Assembly: GCF_001552655.1 (NCBI RefSeq)
Contig: NZ_BCRP01000001.1
Coordinates: 186,001 to 250,000, forward strand
Source of the DNA: Alicyclobacillus kakegawensis NBRC 103104
GTDB taxonomy: Bacteria > Bacillota > Bacilli > Alicyclobacillales > Alicyclobacillaceae
Length of the DNA stretch: 64,000 nt
Direction of reading: 5' to 3'
Below, in pieces: positions 24,079 through 34,623 of the stretch (position 1 is its first letter; the number at the start of each line of letters is the position of its first letter). The notes beneath the pieces were generated by a model, which ran no database searches, was not told where the DNA came from, and saw only the letters and a list, made by a program, of their open reading frames with translations. The translations under genes were made by a program, and so were the position numbers.

Positions 24079-25251
24079 TTGACACAGACCAAAGAACACC
24101 TTATCAACCCGCGCGTGCGGGACATCCAAATCTCCGGTATCCGCCGCTTCTTTGACCGCATGCGCGAATTCCCGGACGCCATCTCGCTGACCATAGGGCA
24201 GCCGGACTTCCCGACTCCCGCCCACGTCGGCGAAGCGGCAAAGCGGGCGATAGATGCCGGCCGCACGACTTACACCGCAAACGCCGGGATTCTCGAACTG
24301 CGCCGCGCCGCAGCCGGTTTCTTTGCCACGCGCTACGGCCTGCACTACAACCCGGACACCGAGATGATTGTCACGCTCGGCGCCACGCAGGCCATTGACA
24401 TCGCTCTGCGCACCATCCTGGATGTGGACAGCGAGGCCATCCTGCCCGGCCCCGCGTACCCCGGGTACGATCCGCTGATACGCCTGTGCGGCGCCCGGCC
24501 GGTGTACATCGACACCCGCGACACCGGCTTCAAGCTCGCCCCGGACAGGCTGGCGGCGGCGATCAGCCCGCGCACGAGGTGTGTGATTCTGCCCTATCCG
24601 GCCAACCCCACCGGCGCCGTCCTCAGCCGCAGTGAATTGGCGGCCATCGCTGAGGTCCTAAAAGGACGGGACCTGTTCATCCTGGCCGACGAGATCTACT
24701 CCGAGCTGATCTACGACGGGGAGCACCATTCTATCGCCTGTTTCCCCGACTTGCGCGAACAAACGGTGGTCATCAACGGCCTGTCCAAATCGCACGCGAT
24801 GACCGGTTGGCGCATCGGCTTCACGTTGGCCCCCGCCTACCTGACGCGGGAGATGCTCAAGGTCCACCAGTACAACGTCTCCTGCGCCTCCAGCGTCAGC
24901 CAATACGCGGCGCTCGAAGCCTTGCAAAACGGGGCGGACGACTCCCGGCCGATGCGCGAGACGTATGCCAGGCGCCGGGACTACGCCTTCCGGCGCCTGG
25001 TGGATATGGGGTTGGAGGTGGCGCGTCCGGGCGGCGCTTTCTATCTCTTCCCGTCAATCCACCCGTTTGCGCTGTCCTCGTGGGAGTTCGCGGACCGGCT
25101 GCTGAGGGAGGCGGGAGTGGCCGTGGTCCCGGGTGACGCGTTTTCGGAGTACGGGGAAGGCTATGTACGGATTTCCTACGCCTGCGACGAAGCGGTCTTG
25201 GCCGAGGCGTTGAATCGGATGGAGCGCTTTGTGGCCCGGCTGCGGGCGTAA
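24079..25251 (+). CDS. patA: PLP-dependent aminotransferase, PatA type
   Basis: Class I/II aminotransferase of 390 aa that closely follows B. subtilis PatA throughout: NPRVRDIQISGIRRFF at the N-terminus, TIGQPDFPTPAHV, PYPANPTGAVLS (PLP contacts), and the Schiff-base Lys in VINGLSKSHAMTGWRIGF near residue 230. PatA acts on N-acetyl-LL-diaminopimelate, which fits the convergent dapH-dapL pair next door. A TTG at 24079 after AGAGGGG gives the expected length; a GTG at 24022 is less likely. Confidence 0.9.
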   Translation: MTQTKEHLINPRVRDIQISGIRRFFDRMREFPDAISLTIGQPDFPTPAHVGEAAKRAIDAGRTTYTANAGILELRRAAAGFFATRYGLHYNPDTEMIVTLGATQAIDIALRTILDVDSEAILPGPAYPGYDPLIRLCGARPVYIDTRDTGFKLAPDRLAAAISPRTRCVILPYPANPTGAVLSRSELAAIAEVLKGRDLFILADEIYSELIYDGEHHSIACFPDLREQTVVINGLSKSHAMTGWRIGFTLAPAYLTREMLKVHQYNVSCASSVSQYAALEALQNGADDSRPMRETYARRRDYAFRRLVDMGLEVARPGGAFYLFPSIHPFALSSWEFADRLLREAGVAVVPGDAFSEYGEGYVRISYACDEAVLAEALNRMERFVARLRA

Positions 25252-25404
25252 GGCAAGCACGCACAGCGGCGCGCGGGGAAGACAGGCTGCCGCGGCAGGT
25301 AGGGCGCCAAACGCGCCGCCGGGCACGTGAGGCACGCGTACCCGGCCGCGCAGCCGGCGTCGGTGCGAAGGAAACGGCTGGTGGGCGGCGTGGATGCGCC
25401 GACG

Positions 25405-26526
25405 CTACGGCTGACCGGCCCGCCAGCGCAGGTACTCACTGACCACGCGAATGCCCACCGCAATCGCATCTTCGGACGGATCCATGCGGGCGTGGTGCAG
25501 GCCGTAAGGCGAGTCCACGCCGAGCCAGAACAAAAAGCCCGGGATGCGCTCCAGAAAATAGCCGAAATCCTCGCCGGTCATGGCCGCGTCGCACTCCACC
25601 GCCCGCACCTGAGGCGACTGCGCGGCCCAGTCGAGGAACGCGCGGGTCAGGCGGGGGTCGTTGTCCACCTGCCGGTAATTGGCGCCGTAGTCAATGCCGG
25701 CGCGGCAGTCGAAACTCTGCTCGATGCCGCGCACGCACGCCTCGACGCGGGATTTCACGATTTTCATCGTCTCCGCCGACAGGGTGCGGATGGTGCCTTC
25801 AAGACGGGCGTGATCGGCAATAATGTTTTGCTTGCTGCCGCCGTGGATGCGGCCCACGGTGATGACCGCCGCATCGAGGGGATCGACGTTGCGGGCCACA
25901 ATCGTCTGCAGTTGAGTCACCAGGTGGCAAGCCGCCACCACCATGTCGTTCGCCCGATGGGGGAAGGCCGCGTGCCCGCCGGTGCCGTGGAGATCGATAA
26001 ACAGCTCGGAGGTATTGGCGAACAAAATCCCCGGCCGCGTGGCAACGGTGCCCACCGGATATTCGGGAGCGACGTGCAGGGCGATGATTTCATCGGGGCG
26101 CCAGGCCTGGAATTCGGCACTTTGCAGCATCGGGCGGGCGCCGCCCGGCCCCTCCTCGGCCGGCTGAAACACGACCAACAGGTCGTCTGCCAGAGGCTCG
26201 GCGGCAACGGCGGCGAGAACCCCCAGGGCAATCGTCATATGCACGTCGTGCCCGCAGGCGTGCATGTACCCCGCATGCTGGGAGCAAAAGGAATGGCCGG
26301 TCTCTTCCGCCACCGGCAGCCCGTCCATATCGGCGCGATAGGCGAGCGTGCGGCGCGGGGAGCGCCCGCGCACGCGTACCAGGATGCCGGTGCGCCAGGT
26401 TTTGACCTCTAGGTGCTCCTGCGGCAGGGAGCGGATGACCTCAAGGAGCAAGGCCTGGGTGCGCTGCTCGGCGAACCCAGGCTCGGGGATCTGATGCAGA
26501 CGGCGGCGGATCTGGATGAAATCCAT
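25405..26526 (-). CDS. dapL: N-acetyldiaminopimelate deacetylase (M20 family)
   Basis: Removes the acetyl group from N-acetyl-LL-diaminopimelate in the acetylase branch of lysine/cell-wall synthesis. Metal-binding segments of the M20 amidohydrolases are present: [28 protein letters not shown], and near the C-terminus [21 protein letters not shown]. 373 aa; ATG follows AGGAGCG. It lies 23 bases after dapH, as in the ykuQR pair of Bacillus. Confidence 0.93.
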   Translation of the reverse strand: MDFIQIRRRLHQIPEPGFAEQRTQALLLEVIRSLPQEHLEVKTWRTGILVRVRGRSPRRTLAYRADMDGLPVAEETGHSFCSQHAGYMHACGHDVHMTIALGVLAAVAAEPLADDLLVVFQPAEEGPGGARPMLQSAEFQAWRPDEIIALHVAPEYPVGTVATRPGILFANTSELFIDLHGTGGHAAFPHRANDMVVAACHLVTQLQTIVARNVDPLDAAVITVGRIHGGSKQNIIADHARLEGTIRTLSAETMKIVKSRVEACVRGIEQSFDCRAGIDYGANYRQVDNDPRLTRAFLDWAAQSPQVRAVECDAAMTGEDFGYFLERIPGFLFWLGVDSPYGLHHARMDPSEDAIAVGIRVVSEYLRWRAGQP

Positions 26527-26549
26527 GGTGCATCGCTCCTGTGCGGGGA

Positions 26550-27251
26550 TTAGAGCTGGCGCAGTTCCTGCTTGATTTCAATCTTGGCCGGGTCGGTGTC
26601 GCCGATGCTCTTGATGACGCGCGCCGGCACCCCGGCCACCACGACACCGGGCGGCACGTCCTCGGTCACGATGGCGCCAGCCGCCACAACGGATCCCCGG
26701 CCGACAGTGACACCCTCGAGGATGACCGCATTGGCGCCAATCAGCACGTTGTCCTCCACCACCACCGGCTTGGCGGACGGCGGCTCAATCACGCCCGCCA
26801 CGACGGCACCCGCCCCGATGTGGCAGTTGGCGCCAATCAAGCCGCGCCCGCCGATGACCGCGTTCATGTCGACCATCGTCCCGGGGCCGATGACCGCCCC
26901 GATGTTGATGACCGCGCCCATCATGATGACCGCGTTGTCGCCAATTTCAACCTGGTCGCGGATGATGGCGCCCGGTTCAATGCGCGCCCGGATGTTTTTC
27001 AAATCCAGCAGCGGGATGGCGGAGTTGCGCCTGTCCGATTCGACGACAAAATCCTCAATCCGCTCGGCCTCGGCCCTGAGCACCGGCTCGATGTCCTTCC
27101 ATTCTCCGAACACCACGCCCAGCGAGGCGCCCAAAAACGCGCGTACGCCCTCACCAAAATGAAGACCGGCCAGGTCCCCTTTCAGGTACACCTTGACGGG
27201 CGTCTTCTTTTCACTGCTGCGGATAAACTCAATCAACTGATTGGCGTCCAC
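26550..27251 (-). CDS. dapH: 2,3,4,5-tetrahydropyridine-2,6-dicarboxylate N-acetyltransferase
   Basis: Acetyl-CoA-dependent first step of the acetylase branch of diaminopimelate synthesis. The 233-aa product has a DapH-type N-terminal domain ([21 protein letters not shown] in part) and then a left-handed beta-helix of hexapeptide repeats ([20 protein letters not shown]). GTG at 27251 is chosen because AGGAGG is eight bases upstream; an earlier GTG at 27260 overlaps that site. Confidence 0.95.
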   Translation of the reverse strand: MDANQLIEFIRSSEKKTPVKVYLKGDLAGLHFGEGVRAFLGASLGVVFGEWKDIEPVLRAEAERIEDFVVESDRRNSAIPLLDLKNIRARIEPGAIIRDQVEIGDNAVIMMGAVINIGAVIGPGTMVDMNAVIGGRGLIGANCHIGAGAVVAGVIEPPSAKPVVVEDNVLIGANAVILEGVTVGRGSVVAAGAIVTEDVPPGVVVAGVPARVIKSIGDTDPAKIEIKQELRQL

Positions 27252-27377
27252 TCGGTCCACCTCCTATGTATGCAAAAACAGCGGCGAACCCCAGGGGCCT
27301 GCCGCTGCCTGTGCCCCAGCCGGCGGCGCGTTCGCGCCCGGACCCGCCTGCCGGTGCGCCTGGGGCCATGCTTACAT

Positions 27378-27395
27378 GCCCTGGTGCCCCAGGGC
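27378..27395 (-). terminator. Hairpin directly after the fsa stop codon
   Basis: GCCCTGG/CCCAGGGC forms a 7-bp stem with a three-base loop, ending one base from the stop codon. There is no T-run, so termination here is not certain. Confidence 0.35.
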
Positions 27396-28043
27396 TCACT
27401 TCTTCTGCACTTTGCTCCAATCGGCCAGGAAGCGCTCGATGCCCTGGTCGGTCAGCGGGTGCTTAATCATCCGGTCGATGACCGCGTATGGGCAGGTAGC
27501 GATGTGCGCCCCCGCTTTGGCCGCCTCGGTCACGTGCATCGGGTGGCGGATGCTGGCGGCGATGATCTCCGTCTCGATGTCGTGCAGGTCAAAGATGGTG
27601 CTGATGTCGGAGATCAGTTCGACGCCGTTGAAGCTGATGTCGTCCAGACGGCCGATGAACGGGCTGACAAACGTCGCACCGGCGCGGGCGGCCAACAGCG
27701 CCTGGTTGGCACTGAAAACCAGCGTCACATTGGTCTTGATCCCGCGCTTGGCGAACCGGTTGACCGCCTTGAGCCCCTCCGCCGTCAGCGGTACCTTGAT
27801 CACGATGTTCGGGTGAATTTCAGCCAGCGGCAGGCCTTCCTCCACCATCCCATCCGCGTCTAGGCTGACCACCTCGGCGCTGATGGGACCGTCCACAATC
27901 TGCACAATCTCCTTCAGCACTTCGATAAAGTCACGGCCCTCTTTGGCGACGAGGCTCGGGTTGGTGGTGACACCGCTCAGGATGCCCATCTCCGCCGCAT
28001 TGCGGATTTCCGCCACATTGGCTGTATCGATGAAAATCTTCAT
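27396..28043 (-). CDS. fsa: Transaldolase / fructose-6-phosphate aldolase family
   Basis: 215-aa class I aldolase of the short transaldolase type. It begins [17 protein letters not shown], has [13 protein letters not shown], the Schiff-base Lys in [16 protein letters not shown] near residue 85, and [12 protein letters not shown]. Which of transaldolase or aldolase activity dominates cannot be told, though the spo0F-fsa order is that of Bacillus ywjH (tal). ATG at 28043 follows GAGGTGA. Confidence 0.9.
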   Translation of the reverse strand: MKIFIDTANVAEIRNAAEMGILSGVTTNPSLVAKEGRDFIEVLKEIVQIVDGPISAEVVSLDADGMVEEGLPLAEIHPNIVIKVPLTAEGLKAVNRFAKRGIKTNVTLVFSANQALLAARAGATFVSPFIGRLDDISFNGVELISDISTIFDLHDIETEIIAASIRHPMHVTEAAKAGAHIATCPYAVIDRMIKHPLTDQGIERFLADWSKVQKK

Positions 28044-28268
28044 GCACAAGTCACCTCACTCAAGAGTCCGCACTTATCATATCATTTCTTGACGCAGCAG
28101 GGAAAAACCCTGGGGCATAGGCATGGCCCGAGTCGGTTATGTATGCGCGGTGTTTCGATTTCCACGCCTCGGCGTCCGGCCGGCCCCCCGCCTGCGACGC
28201 GTTCCTTCTTGTCTGTCGCGTCCGGGCATTGCCGCCCCGCTCTGCGCCACGCGTGTCCATCGCGAAAA

Positions 28269-28646
28269 CTACGATGAATGGTCCTCCTCGTTCAGGTATG
28301 AGCGCACCACCTGCCGCAGCTCCTCAATGTCGAACGGCTTGGTAAAGTGGGCAAGCGCTCCCATTTCCATCGCTTCTTGAATGAGGTCGAGTTCCCCGTA
28401 CGCGGTCATCATTACGACCTTGCTGGGGATCTCCAACTTGCACAGGTTACGAAGGATTTCGAGGCCATCCATGCCCGGAATTTTCATGTCCAGCAGGATC
28501 AGGTCAGGCGACTCCGTCCTTGCGAGTTCCAACGCCGTCGGTCCATTGTGCGCGAGCAACGTCTGGTAGCCTTCCTTGCTGAGCACCTCTTGCAGCAACA
28601 CACGGATGCCGAACTGGTCATCCACAATCAGGATTTTCTTGCCCAA
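28269..28646 (-). CDS. spo0F: Sporulation phosphorelay response regulator Spo0F
   Basis: Stand-alone receiver domain (125 aa) that carries phosphate from sporulation kinases to Spo0B. It matches B. subtilis Spo0F closely: [14 protein letters not shown] (Asp9/10), the phosphorylated Asp53 in [28 protein letters not shown] and the conserved Lys in [11 protein letters not shown]. The start is a TTG with AAAGGGTGG upstream. Gene order with fsa and pyrG agrees. Confidence 0.95.
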   Translation of the reverse strand: MGKKILIVDDQFGIRVLLQEVLSKEGYQTLLAHNGPTALELARTESPDLILLDMKIPGMDGLEILRNLCKLEIPSKVVMMTAYGELDLIQEAMEMGALAHFTKPFDIEELRQVVRSYLNEEDHSS

Positions 28647-28659
28647 TGAAACCCACCCT

Positions 28660-28938
28660 TTAGCGGGCGCGCTGCACGGCCAGAGAACCCGAATGGGGCT
28701 GTCCTGACCTGCGGGCGCCCTCGTCGATGTAATGCGGAGCCCCCCATTCCTCCCTCAGGACAGTCGGTATCTCCAACATTTCGAGATGCAGGGCAGAAAA
28801 TCCTCCCAAACGCGAACCGCGGACGGACTGAAACAGGCGAAAATTGCGCACCGTCTCGCGCGCCTCGCCGGGGACGCGGGCGGATCGACATCCGGGCCGT
28901 ACGGTCATCCGGTCCCGTTCGCTGCCAAGGCGCTGCAC
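28660..28938 (-). CDS. Possible small protein between pyrG and spo0F, unrecognised
   Basis: A reading frame of up to 92 codons ends 14 bases before spo0F on the same strand. The second half ([20 protein letters not shown]) looks protein-like and third positions are about 70 percent G or C, but there is no clear ribosome site for the GTG at 28938, and an inner start is possible. Bacillus has ywjG here; no similarity to it was recognised. The 327-base gap holds nothing else visible. Confidence 0.3.
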   Translation of the reverse strand: MQRLGSERDRMTVRPGCRSARVPGEARETVRNFRLFQSVRGSRLGGFSALHLEMLEIPTVLREEWGAPHYIDEGARRSGQPHSGSLAVQRAR

Positions 28939-28973
28939 CCGGCCCGCCCGGTAGAGAGCGGTGCCAGCCCTCT

Positions 28974-30614
<1,641 letters not shown>

Positions 30615-30618
30615 TCAC

Positions 30619-30649
30619 AAAAACAGCGTCCCAGCCGCAGCTGGAACGC
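30619..30649 (-). terminator. Intrinsic terminator in the pyrG leader
   Basis: The minus strand reads GCGTTCCAGC-TGCG-GCTGGGACGC, a continuous 10-bp stem with one G-T pair, followed by TGTTTTTGTG. It lies between the rpoE stop and the pyrG ribosome site. Confidence 0.85.
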
Positions 30650-30676
30650 AAACTGGCGCACCAAGCCAGGGTTCCA
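30642..30676 (-). promoter_or_regulatory. Alternative (antiterminator-type) hairpin in the pyrG leader
   Basis: TGGAAC (30676-30671) can pair with GTTCCA (30647-30642), enclosing a second stem CTGGC/GCCAG (30669-30665 with 30657-30653). The GTTCCA is the upstream arm of the terminator, so this fold and the terminator exclude each other. Confidence 0.6.
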
Positions 30677-30679
30677 ATC

Positions 30680-30705
30680 AGTATTTGCTGTCAGTATTTG
30701 CTGTC
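30680..30705 (-). repeat. 13-bp perfect tandem duplication across the rpoE stop codon
   Basis: The minus strand has two adjoining copies of GACAGCAAATACT. The first ends rpoE (Ser-Lys-Tyr, then TGA formed at the junction); the second lies in the pyrG leader. Confidence 0.9.
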
Positions 30706-31263
30706 TTCGCCATCCAGCGACTCATCCAGGTCTTCTTCCGTCAAAAGCTCTGAGGCCTCGTCTTCGCCGAGGTCCTCGTCACTGTCTGCGTCCAAGTCGT
30801 CCGTCTCTATGTCGTCCGAATCCTGGTCCTCGTCGGTGAGGTCCACATCCTCCAGGTCCTCGTCGTCCACGGCGACTTCATCGTCTTCCAGGACGTCCTC
30901 ATCGTTCTCGTATTCGTCCACATCGACGTCTTCGTCGTCGTCACTGAACGCATCGCCGCTCTTGCGGACAAACCGTTTGTTGGAGAGCGCCTTCTCCGCG
31001 GTTCTGTCCACCGGATACCAGCGCCGCAACCCCCAGGTGTTCTGCCCGAGGCAGACGAATCGCCCGTCGATGTTGATCTCGGTGTACAGCCGCGCGATGA
31101 CCTCCATCACCTCTTCGTCAGTCATGCCGCGCAGCTCCTGAACCTCAGCCACCAGGTCGCGGAAGTAACACGGTTCCTTGCGGACGCGCAGGATCTCCCA
31201 TGCCAGCTCGACCAAGGGCATCTGCAAAATCTCGTCTTGCGACTTGGACAGCGCCACAGCCAT
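30691..31263 (-). CDS. rpoE: RNA polymerase delta subunit
   Basis: Firmicute-specific polymerase subunit that promotes recycling and raises promoter specificity. The 190 residues have the N-terminal HARE-HTH domain (PLVELAWEILRVRKEPCYF; GLRRWYPVDR) and a long, almost purely Asp/Glu C-terminal tail, as expected. The ATG follows GAGGAGGAA. A TATAAT at 31319-31324 precedes it. Confidence 0.95.
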   Translation of the reverse strand: MAVALSKSQDEILQMPLVELAWEILRVRKEPCYFRDLVAEVQELRGMTDEEVMEVIARLYTEINIDGRFVCLGQNTWGLRRWYPVDRTAEKALSNKRFVRKSGDAFSDDDEDVDVDEYENDEDVLEDDEVAVDDEDLEDVDLTDEDQDSDDIETDDLDADSDEDLGEDEASELLTEEDLDESLDGEDSKY

Positions 31264-31318
31264 GCCTATTCCTCCTCGCCGTTCGACGGGGCTTGACTAT
31301 GTCAACTCAAATATGAGC

Positions 31319-31324
31319 ATTATA
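31319..31324 (-). promoter_or_regulatory. -10 box of rpoE
   Basis: Perfect TATAAT on the minus strand about 55 bases before rpoE, with TGTGAC 16 bases upstream as a weak -35. A TTGAC-ATA-GTCAA inverted repeat lies in the leader at 31293-31305. Confidence 0.5.
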
Positions 31325-31390
31325 ACACACGATGCGTCCTGTCACACGTCCCTCTGAAGGAATTTTTTCAGACGCCCACCGCCTCCAAGA

Positions 31391-32530
31391 TCACCTCGTC
31401 AAGTGGCGGGCGATGACCATGCGTTGAATCTGATTGGTCCCTTCGTAAATCTGCGTCACTTTGGCGTCGCGCATATACCGCTCCACCGGATAGTCCTTGA
31501 TATAGCCGTAGCCGCCAAACAACTGCACGGCGTCGGTCGTCACCTGCATCGCGGTGTCGGAGGCAAACAGCTTCGCCATCGACGCCTCCTTCCCGCACGG
31601 CTGCCTCTTGTCGCGCAGCCAGGCGGCATGATAGACCAGCCACTGGGCCGCCTCGACGCGCGTCGCCATGTCGGCCAGCATGAACTGCACCCCTTGCAAC
31701 TCGGACAAAGGCTTGCCGAACTGGCGCCGCGTCTTGGTGTGGGCGCGGGCGGCGTCGAGCGCCGCCCGGGCGATGCCGAGCGCCTGCGCACCAATTCCAA
31801 TGCGGCCCGTATCCAGGAGGCGCATGGCGATGGCAAACCCTTCCCCCTCGCCGCCGAGTCGCTGCGCCGCCGGGATGCGAGCGTCTTCGAACAACAGCTC
31901 GCACGTGGCCGACCCGTTCAGCCCCATCTTCCGCTCCTTCTTGCCGACACGAAAGCCTTGTGTGTCCTTGTCCACGAGGAACGCCGTCACCCCGTGACTG
32001 CCTTGAGCCCCATCCGTCACGGCGAACACGCAGTACACGCCAGCCACGCCGCCATTGGAGATGAACACCTTACTGCCGTTGAGCACGTAGGTGTCCCCTT
32101 CGCGCACCGCCCGTGTACGGATGGATCGCGCGTCCGAGCCTGCATCCGGCTCCGTCAACGCGAACGCGCCGAGACACTCGCCCGAGCACAGCCGCGGCAG
32201 GTACCGCCGCTTTTGTTCGTCGCTGCCAAAGTACAGAATCGCGAGCGTCGCGACCGAGGTGTGCACCGCAAGAATGACTCCGAGCGTCGCCGAAGCGTAG
32301 GAGATTTCCTCCATAGCCGCGATGTAGGAGACAAAATCGGCGCCCACGCCGCCCCATTCCTCCGGGATGGGCAGGCCCAGAAGCCCAATCTCCCCCATCT
32401 GCCGCACCAGGTCGTGCGGAAACTCGTCCCGTTCATCGATTTCCTGTGCGCGGGGGGCAACCACCTCGCGCGCGAAGGACCGCACCAGCTGGCGCATCCG
32501 CTCCTGCTCGGGTGTGAACTGAAAGTCCAT
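31391..32530 (-). CDS. acdA: Acyl-CoA dehydrogenase
   Basis: FAD enzyme of beta-oxidation (379 aa). Signatures: CLGAFALTEPDAGSDARSI (acyl-CoA/FAD contacts), YVLNGSKVFISNGGVAGVY, and near the C-terminus QLFGGYGYIKDYPVERYMRD with the usual region for the catalytic base and ITQIYEGTNQIQRMVIARH. ATG follows GGAGGCGG. It is 74 bases downstream of fadF, the same pair as in B. subtilis. Confidence 0.93.
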   Translation of the reverse strand: MDFQFTPEQERMRQLVRSFAREVVAPRAQEIDERDEFPHDLVRQMGEIGLLGLPIPEEWGGVGADFVSYIAAMEEISYASATLGVILAVHTSVATLAILYFGSDEQKRRYLPRLCSGECLGAFALTEPDAGSDARSIRTRAVREGDTYVLNGSKVFISNGGVAGVYCVFAVTDGAQGSHGVTAFLVDKDTQGFRVGKKERKMGLNGSATCELLFEDARIPAAQRLGGEGEGFAIAMRLLDTGRIGIGAQALGIARAALDAARAHTKTRRQFGKPLSELQGVQFMLADMATRVEAAQWLVYHAAWLRDKRQPCGKEASMAKLFASDTAMQVTTDAVQLFGGYGYIKDYPVERYMRDAKVTQIYEGTNQIQRMVIARHLTR

Positions 32531-32604
32531 CGCTCACCGCCTCCAAAATGCGCCCCGTCCAGCGCCAAACGGCGTTTGCGCATAGGCCACAACCGCAATC
32601 CGCC

Positions 32605-34623
32605 TCAGGCGGTTTCCTCCTTCGGGTTCACCGCCTCTGTGCCCGCAAGCGACATCGCCAGCAGCTCAATCACATCGTAGGTCTGCATCTTATCCTCCGC
32701 GCCGTGCGCCTTGGTGCCGTCTATCAGCATCGTCATGCAGTACGGACAGGCGGTGCCCAGCACGGTGGCGCCGGTTTTGAGCGCCTGCTCCGCCCGCATC
32801 ACGTTGATGCGCGTCCCCGTCTCCTCTTTGAACATCCCGCCGCCGCCGGCGCCGCAGCACATGCTGTGCTGCCGGCTGCGCTCCATTTCCACCAAGCGGA
32901 CGCCGGGAATGGATTCGAGGATGTAGCGCGGCGGATCATAGATGCCGTTGTAGCGGCCCAGGTAGCACGAGTCGTGGTACGTGACCACCTGTTCAACGCG
33001 CCGCTCCGGTTTGATGCGCCCCTCCTGAATCAGTTTCGCCGCAAACTGGGTGCTATGCCAGACCTCCTCCGCCTGCCAGCCAAAGTCCGGATACTCGTTC
33101 CTGAAAGTGTTATACGCGTGCGGATCGGTCGTGATGATTTTCCTTACGCCGTAGGCCTGGAAGATCTCGATGTTGCGCTGCACGAACTCCTGGTACAAAA
33201 ACTCGTTGCCAAGCCGGCGTGCCGAGTCTCCGTCCGACTCCTCCTCGACGCCGAGAATGGCGAAATCGACGCCGGCGGCCAGCAGCACCTTGGCGAACGC
33301 CTGGGCAATCTTCTGCGCCCGCTGGTCGAACGAGGCGGCGGTGCCGACGAAGAACAGGTATTCCGCCTGCCCGTTCACCTCCGCCATCGTGCGCACCGGC
33401 AGGTCTTTGGCCCAGGCGGCCCGCTCGCGGCGGTTGATGCCCCACTCGTTCGATTGCCGTTCCAGATGGGTGAACACCTTGTTCACCTCGGGGCTGGCCC
33501 TGCCCTCGGTCAGCACCAGGTAGCGGCGCAGATCAATGACGTCCTGCACATGTTCGTTGGCCACCGGGCACGCTTCTTCGCAGGCGCGGCAGGTGGTGCA
33601 GGCCCAGACCTCCTCCTCGCTGAAAACCCCCAGCTCAAACAGCGACTGATGGGTCAATGGCTCCGCCCCGACCGCCAGGTTGGCCAGCATGCCGGGACCT
33701 TGCTGGTTTACCGCGTCCTTCATCTTGAGAATCAGGTACTTCGGCGACAACGGCTTCCCCGACAGTGTCGCCGGGCAGTTGATATGGCAGCGGCCGCACT
33801 CGGTGCAGGCATACCCATCCAACAGCTGCTTCCAGGTGAATTGCTCAATCCGCCCGACGCCAAACTCCTCGACGCTCTCGTCCTCCAGGTCGAGCGGCCG
33901 CAGTTTGGGAGGGCCCAGGCGGCGAAAGTACCAGTTGAGCATGGCGCCCAGCATGTGCGAGTGTTTGGAGCGCGGGATGACATAGAGGAAAGTGAAAATG
34001 CAGAACACATGGATCCAGAAGCAGGCCTCGGCGATGGCGAGCAAGGCGCCCCGCCCGAGGCCGCTGAATCCCCCGGCGATGGCACTGACCACCGGGGACC
34101 ACCAGCCCGGGGCCTTGCCCTCCAGGTCGACGTCCGCCCCAGTGGCCACCAGATAGGTCAGGACGATGAGCCCAATCAGCCCGAGGATAAGGCCGCCTTC
34201 CAGGCCCCCGTCAAGGCGCATCGGCCTCAGTCCATAGCGGCGGATGAGCCCGACAATGACAGCCGCCAGCACGCACAGCGACAGAAGTTCCTGGATGAAT
34301 AGGTAGACGTTCGAGTTCCCCCACGGAAAATGCCAACGGGTCAGGTGAAAGACGATGAAATCGAGGTCCCCGAAGACCAGGACCAAAAACCCCCAAAAGA
34401 TAAAAAAGTGGGCCAAACCCGACGGCTGGGCCAACACCTTCTTCTGAAGCAGCACGTTCACGACAAAACTCCGCACACGCTGGCCCGTATCCCCCAGGCG
34501 GCTGCCGTCCGGAGCCCCTGCCAGCACATAACGGACGCGATCCGCAACTGCCTTGACAAACAGATACACGGCCCCAGCAAACAAGAGGAGAAAAATGATT
34601 CCTTGCACAATGTACCAAACCAC
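32605..34623 (-). CDS. fadF: FadF-like membrane iron-sulfur oxidoreductase
   Basis: 672 aa. The N-terminal 240 residues hold about six membrane helices of the nitrate-reductase-gamma-like type; then two 4Fe-4S ferredoxin motifs (CTECGRCHINCP, CTTCRACEEACP), then two CCG domains (YHDSCYLGRYNG, CCGAGGGGMF and a later ACPYCMTM). It resembles B. subtilis FadF, which probably passes electrons from electron-transfer flavoprotein to menaquinone during fatty acid oxidation; the acdA neighbour fits. The start is GTG. Confidence 0.9.
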   Translation of the reverse strand: MVWYIVQGIIFLLLFAGAVYLFVKAVADRVRYVLAGAPDGSRLGDTGQRVRSFVVNVLLQKKVLAQPSGLAHFFIFWGFLVLVFGDLDFIVFHLTRWHFPWGNSNVYLFIQELLSLCVLAAVIVGLIRRYGLRPMRLDGGLEGGLILGLIGLIVLTYLVATGADVDLEGKAPGWWSPVVSAIAGGFSGLGRGALLAIAEACFWIHVFCIFTFLYVIPRSKHSHMLGAMLNWYFRRLGPPKLRPLDLEDESVEEFGVGRIEQFTWKQLLDGYACTECGRCHINCPATLSGKPLSPKYLILKMKDAVNQQGPGMLANLAVGAEPLTHQSLFELGVFSEEEVWACTTCRACEEACPVANEHVQDVIDLRRYLVLTEGRASPEVNKVFTHLERQSNEWGINRRERAAWAKDLPVRTMAEVNGQAEYLFFVGTAASFDQRAQKIAQAFAKVLLAAGVDFAILGVEEESDGDSARRLGNEFLYQEFVQRNIEIFQAYGVRKIITTDPHAYNTFRNEYPDFGWQAEEVWHSTQFAAKLIQEGRIKPERRVEQVVTYHDSCYLGRYNGIYDPPRYILESIPGVRLVEMERSRQHSMCCGAGGGGMFKEETGTRINVMRAEQALKTGATVLGTACPYCMTMLIDGTKAHGAEDKMQTYDVIELLAMSLAGTEAVNPKEETA

